From JACKNG01 sp040220855 (GTDB lineage: Bacteria; Pseudomonadota; Gammaproteobacteria; Ga0077536), in assembly GCA_040220855.1 (NCBI GenBank), contig JAVJVZ010000076.1, positions 1 to 64,000 of the forward strand: a stretch of DNA of 64,000 bases, in the 5' to 3' direction. Position numbers and translations under genes: made by a program. The notes under the pieces are model-generated. The model saw only the letters and a list, made by a program, of their open reading frames with translations, was not told the origin of the DNA and made no database searches. Shown one piece after another: positions 60,376-64,000 of this stretch; the first letter of the stretch is position 1, and every line of letters begins with the position of its first letter.

Positions 60376-61512
60376 TCATTCCTGGTCCTCTGACGCAGGT
60401 GACGGCTGCACCGGATCCGGCGCCTCGCAACTCTCGAACAGCCCCGGCTGCCGATCGCGCGTAGCGCGTGGAGTGAAATTGGCGAGCCCGGTGCCGACCA
60501 GGCGGTAGCGCGTCGCCGGCGCCAGTTCGACGCGCTCGAGCAGCATGCGTGAAATGCTCGCCAGCTCGGCGGCACTCGCCGGCGGTTGCGGCGGCGTGTG
60601 ACTGCGCGTGATGATGCGAAAATCGCTCGTCTTCAATTTCACCACCACCGTGCGTGGCGCGTGGCGGCGCGTGTCGAGCGCCTTCCATACGCGCTCGGCG
60701 AGGGCATCGAGCGGTGCGGCGAGCTCGGCCAGGCTGCGATCGGTCTCGAAAGTCGTCTCCGCCGACAGTGACTTGCGTTGCTGGCGTGGTTGCACGGAGC
60801 GCGTATCGATGCCGCGCGCGAGGTCGTGGAGGCGTGCCCCGAAGCGGCCGAATCGCGCGGCCAGTTCAGCGAGTGGGCGGGCGCGCAGGTCGCCCACCGT
60901 GTGCACCCCGAGTGCGGCGAGCGCGGCTCCGGTGGCGCGCCCGACACCGGGCAGCTTCGCGACCGGCAGCGGGGTGAGGAAGTCGAGCACCTCGTGCGGC
61001 TGGATCACGAACAGGCCGTCCGGTTTGCGCCAGTCGGAGGCGATCTTGGCCAGGTACTTGGCCGGCGCCACGCCGGCCGAGGCGGTCAGACCGGTCTCCG
61101 CGCGGATGTCGGCACGGATGGCACGTGCTACCTGCGTCGCCGTGGCGAGCCCGCGTTTGTTCGTGCTGACGTCGAGGTAGGCCTCGTCGAGCGACAACGG
61201 CTCGACGAGATCGGTATAGCGCGTGAAGATCGCGCGTACTTCGGCGGAGACCGCGCGGTAACGGGAGAAATCGGGCGGCACGAACACCGCGTCCGCGCAC
61301 AGGCGTTCGGCGCGTGCGGCCGGCATGGCCGAGTGGATGCCGAACACGCGCGCTTCGTACGATGCCGCGCATACCACGCTACGGCGCCCGCGCCACGCCA
61401 CCACCACGGGCCGTCCACGCAGCGACGGGTCGTCACGCTGCTCGACGGAGGCGTAGAAAGCGTCCATGTCGACGTGGACGATCTTGCGCGGCGCTGCCGG
61501 CGGGGTCGTCAT
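60376..61512 (-). CDS. dinB: DNA polymerase IV (DinB)
   Basis: A 378-residue Y-family polymerase from the ATG at 61512. The metal-binding Asp15 and Asp17 lie in VHVDMDAFYAS, and Asp109-Glu110 in SLDEAYLD. LPGVGRATGAALAALG is the helix-hairpin-helix. The C-terminal clamp-binding motif QPGLF is at 355-359. It performs error-prone translesion synthesis, usually as part of the SOS response. I see no clear LexA box in front of it. It converges with the surface-protein gene. Confidence 0.95.
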   Translation of the reverse strand: MTTPPAAPRKIVHVDMDAFYASVEQRDDPSLRGRPVVVAWRGRRSVVCAASYEARVFGIHSAMPAARAERLCADAVFVPPDFSRYRAVSAEVRAIFTRYTDLVEPLSLDEAYLDVSTNKRGLATATQVARAIRADIRAETGLTASAGVAPAKYLAKIASDWRKPDGLFVIQPHEVLDFLTPLPVAKLPGVGRATGAALAALGVHTVGDLRARPLAELAARFGRFGARLHDLARGIDTRSVQPRQQRKSLSAETTFETDRSLAELAAPLDALAERVWKALDTRRHAPRTVVVKLKTSDFRIITRSHTPPQPPASAAELASISRMLLERVELAPATRYRLVGTGLANFTPRATRDRQPGLFESCEAPDPVQPSPASEDQE

Positions 61513-61645
61513 CGGCGGCGCCGGCGATGGTCTGCCGGGCGGTCGGTTCGCAATGGCTTCGGGCCCGTTCGTCGCATGATTGCCACCGACAACGCCACCT
61601 CCTGGCGCCACGCATGGGCGCGAGCATAGCAGCAGGTGGCGACGC

Positions 61646-63781
61646 TCAGTTGCGGGTGAGATTGCGGATGGTGCTGGTGTGCAGGCCGCGCTCGCGTGCG
61701 AGCAGCGCCTCCGCGGACTCGGCTGGCAGCGGCTTGGAGAACCAGAAGCCCTGCGCCATGCAGCACTTCAGGTCGCGCAGGCTTTGTGCCTGTTCCTGCG
61801 TTTCGACGCCCTCGGCGATGACGCTCATATCGAGGACGCGGCCGAGATTGACCAGTGCATCGATGATGCGGCGGTCGCGGTTGCCATCGCGCGCGGCGGC
61901 GATGAAGGAGCGGTCGATCTTCAGCGTATCGTAGGCGAACAGGTTGAGATAACTGAGCGAAGAGTAGCCGGTGCCGAAGTCATCGAGATGCAACTTGACG
62001 CCGTGTTTCTGCAGCGCGGAGAGCTCGCGCAGGGTCTCCGCTTCGTGTTCGAGCAGCGCGTTCTCGGTGATCTCGAGGTGCAGTGCCTCCGGCGCGAGAT
62101 CGATCTCTGCGAGAATGGCGAGCGTGCGGCGAGCGAAGTCAGGGTCGGAAAACAGGCGACTCGACACGTTCACACTGACCGATAGCTCGGAGAACCCTGG
62201 CGCCGACTGCTGCCAGGTGCGCACCTGGCGGCACGCCTCACGCATGATCCACCAGGTCAGTGCGCCGATGGTGCCATTCTCTTCGGCCAGCGGAATGAAG
62301 TCGTCCGGCCCGATCAGGCCGCGCTTGGGGTGGAACCAGCGCATCAGCGCCTCGAAGCCGACCACGCGCATGTGTTCGAGCGACACGATCGGCTGGTAAT
62401 AGACGGCGAGCTCGCCGCGATTCACCGCCGAGCGCAGGTCGGTCTCGAGCTCGAGGCGCTGCAGTGCTGTCTCGTGCATGAAGCTGTCGAACACGGCATA
62501 GGAGCCGGCGCGGCGGCGCTTGGTGCGATACATCGCCAGGTCGGCGTCGCGCAGGAGGTCACCCGAGCGTTCGTACTTGACGTCACTGAGGGCGATACCG
62601 ATGCTCGCCGAGCAGAAGATCTCCTTGTCGGCGATGACGAACTTCTGCGACAGCAGCTCGTGCACGCGCTCGGCGACGCGCGTCGCTTCGCTGAGATTCG
62701 TGATATCGTTGAGCAGAATGGCAAACTCGTCGCCACCGAGGCGGGCGACGGAGTCACCCGGTCGCAGGAACATGCCGAGGCGGCGCCCGAACTCGATCAA
62801 CAGTTCGTCGCCGGCGGCGTGGCCGAGACTGTCGTTGATCGACTTGAAACGATCGAGATCGAGGAACAGGACGGCGAACTTGCGCTTGCGATCACGCCGG
62901 TGCTGACGCATCGCGAGATCGAGCCGATCGAGGAAGAGGTTCCGATTGGGCAAGCCGGTCAGCGCGTCGTGCAGGGCCTCGTGCACGAGCATCGCCTCGG
63001 TCGACTTGCGGTCGCTGATATCGGAGAGCGAGCCCGCGATGCGCACGGCGCGGCCGTCGACGTCGCGCACGGCGAGCCCGCGCGCGAGCGTCCAGAGCTG
63101 CTTGCCAGCGGCGTCGCGCATGCGGCATTCGGCTTCGAAGTGCGGCGTGTCACCGTCGAGGTGCGCCTGCAGCGCCTTGCGCACCGAGGTCTGGTCCTCG
63201 GCCTCGATGCCGTCCAACCACGTCGCCGGCACTGGCGCCACCTGCGCCGGGTCGAGCCCGAGCAGTTCCATCCAGCGTGGCGAGTAGTAGACGTAGTCAC
63301 GCTCGAGGTCCCAGTCCCAGATACCGTCGCGGGCGCCGGCGACGGCGAGCGCAAAGCGCTTCTCGCTCTCGCGCAGACGGACCTCGGCGCCGTTGCGCGC
63401 GATGGCATAGCGAATCGCCCGTGCCAGCAGGTCGGCGGTGATGTGCCGCTTGATCAGGTAATCCTGGGCGCCCTCGCTGACCAGCTCGGTCGCGGTGCGT
63501 TCGTCCTCGACGTTGGTGAGGATGATCACCGGCACCGTGTTGCAGGCGCCGGTGACGCGGGTGAGGTTGTCGACGCCGTGGCCATCGGGCAGGTTGAGAT
63601 CGAGCAGCACGATATCGAAGTGCGCCTCGGCGAGCCGCGCGAGTGCGGGTGCAATGCGCTGGTGATGCTCAATCTCGGCCGCGGTGAAGGCCGACTGCGC
63701 GAGCTGCCTGCGGATCAGCTCGGCCTCGATGCGGTCGTCCTCGATCATCAGGATGCGAAGCGGCGTCGGCTGGCTCGGCAT
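61646..63781 (-). CDS. Response regulator with PAS, GGDEF and EAL domains
   Basis: A 711-residue protein from the ATG at 63781 (GGGGAAG upstream). Receiver residues 9-125 have the phosphoacceptor Asp61 (IVLLDLNLPDGHG). A PAS fold spans about 140-260. The diguanylate cyclase domain has an intact GGDEF (349-353) and an inhibitory site RPGD at 340-343. The EAL domain keeps E-A-L (477-479), EITEN, DDFGTGYSS and EGVETQEQ. Both c-di-GMP synthesis and breakdown residues appear intact, so the balance may be set by phosphorylation and PAS state. It follows a histidine kinase gene by 19 bases. Confidence 0.93.
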   Translation of the reverse strand: MPSQPTPLRILMIEDDRIEAELIRRQLAQSAFTAAEIEHHQRIAPALARLAEAHFDIVLLDLNLPDGHGVDNLTRVTGACNTVPVIILTNVEDERTATELVSEGAQDYLIKRHITADLLARAIRYAIARNGAEVRLRESEKRFALAVAGARDGIWDWDLERDYVYYSPRWMELLGLDPAQVAPVPATWLDGIEAEDQTSVRKALQAHLDGDTPHFEAECRMRDAAGKQLWTLARGLAVRDVDGRAVRIAGSLSDISDRKSTEAMLVHEALHDALTGLPNRNLFLDRLDLAMRQHRRDRKRKFAVLFLDLDRFKSINDSLGHAAGDELLIEFGRRLGMFLRPGDSVARLGGDEFAILLNDITNLSEATRVAERVHELLSQKFVIADKEIFCSASIGIALSDVKYERSGDLLRDADLAMYRTKRRRAGSYAVFDSFMHETALQRLELETDLRSAVNRGELAVYYQPIVSLEHMRVVGFEALMRWFHPKRGLIGPDDFIPLAEENGTIGALTWWIMREACRQVRTWQQSAPGFSELSVSVNVSSRLFSDPDFARRTLAILAEIDLAPEALHLEITENALLEHEAETLRELSALQKHGVKLHLDDFGTGYSSLSYLNLFAYDTLKIDRSFIAAARDGNRDRRIIDALVNLGRVLDMSVIAEGVETQEQAQSLRDLKCCMAQGFWFSKPLPAESAEALLARERGLHTSTIRNLTRN

Positions 63782-63800
63782 GGTGCTTCCCCGGTTCGTG

Positions 63801-64000
63801 TCAGGCTGGTCGCATACTGTGGTCACGGGTGCGTGGCAGGTCGATGACGACGACGCTGCCGGCCTCCGCGCCGCCTTCGATGCGGATCGTACCTCCATGT
63901 CGCTCGATGATGCGCCGGCACAGGGCGAGGCCGATGCCGGTGCCAGGATATTCCTCGCGGGTGTGCAGGCGCTGGCCCATCTCGAACACGCGCTCGCGGT
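63801..64000 (-). CDS. Histidine kinase, C-terminal fragment
   Basis: The gene's 5' part lies beyond the right edge. The last 66 residues shown carry the ATPase G2 box PGTGIGLALCRRIIERHGG after RERVFEMGQRLHTREE, as in phytochrome-type or hybrid-sensor kinases. It ends 19 bases before the GGDEF-EAL response regulator, so the two are almost surely a cognate pair. Sensor domain cannot be seen. Confidence 0.85.
   Translation of the reverse strand, partial: RERVFEMGQRLHTREEYPGTGIGLALCRRIIERHGGTIRIEGGAEAGSVVVIDLPRTRDHSMRPA

Noticed and set aside
62330..63847. A 505-residue plus-strand frame across the GGDEF-EAL gene
   Set aside because: It mirrors the real coding frame and shows no recognisable domain.
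1..64000. CRISPR arrays, insertion sequences, prophage or tRNA genes
   Set aside because: No spaced direct repeats, transposase or integrase genes, inverted terminal repeats or cloverleaf-like sequences were found by eye.

Overview
The window is about 64 kb of very GC-rich, densely coding bacterial chromosome with no tRNA, rRNA, insertion sequence, phage or CRISPR array that I can see. HrpB, a YdbH/YdbL pair, YbaK, a PotABCD-type transporter, DinB and PEP-CTERM-type surface proteins point to a free-living, aerobic member of the Gammaproteobacteria (or a close proteobacterial relative). That placement comes from gene content only. Most genes have clear Shine-Dalgarno sites, many start with GTG or TTG, and four-base ATGA or GTGA overlaps are common.

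Layout. 1-3.4 kb: end of a universal stress protein gene, then a periplasmic binding lipoprotein overlapping a membrane histidine kinase. 3.4-8.2 kb (minus): HNH nuclease, SCP2-type thiolase, an SCP2-alpha/beta hydrolase fusion, an acetamidase/formamidase and a DUF71 ATP-pyrophosphatase. 8.5-15.4 kb: hrpB, then a minus-strand polyamine-type ABC operon in the order potD-potA-potB-potC and a cyclic-nucleotide-binding protein. 15.5-18.5 kb: MFS carrier, YdhR-like protein, SnoaL-like protein, YbaK. 18.7-22.9 kb: a cobalamin riboswitch, a BtuB-like TonB receptor and two surface proteins with VPLP-CTERM tails. 23-29 kb: gamma-glutamyltransferase, DUF4870 membrane protein, PhyH dioxygenase, STAS-like protein, DksA/TraR protein, CitE-like lyase. 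29-39 kb: a catabolic block with three luciferase-fold flavoenzymes, an FAD hydroxylase, two hydrolases, a quinone reductase and a GST. 39-45.7 kb: cytochrome P460 divergent from an AraC regulator, YdbH and DUF1318/YdbL separated by an MFS gene, and a TSUP permease. 45.9-52.3 kb: citrate synthase, MaoC hydratase, DUF1269-like protein, DUF1631-like protein, FAH-family hydrolase, BON lipoprotein, aminotransferase. 52.5-59.2 kb (minus): IclR regulator, B12-dependent acyl-CoA mutase large and small subunits, MeaB GTPase, UspA, acyl-CoA dehydrogenase, ring-cleaving dioxygenase. 59.7-64 kb: a fourth sortable surface protein, dinB, and a REC-PAS-GGDEF-EAL protein next to a histidine kinase cut by the window edge.

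How it fits together. Two themes stand out. One is cobalamin: a B12 riboswitch drives an outer-membrane receptor and two predicted cell-surface proteins, a DUF71 protein (a family with a proposed B12-salvage branch) lies 10 kb away, and an adenosylcobalamin-dependent mutase with its MeaB chaperone lies at the other end. The other is carbon catabolism through acyl-CoA chemistry and flavin oxygenation (thiolase, acyl-CoA dehydrogenase, mutase, MaoC, CitE-like, FAH-family and ring-cleavage enzymes). The most interesting candidate system is the riboswitch-BtuB-two-surface-protein operon, which resembles Bacteroidetes B12-capture loci but appears to use exosortase-type C-terminal anchors instead of lipid anchors.
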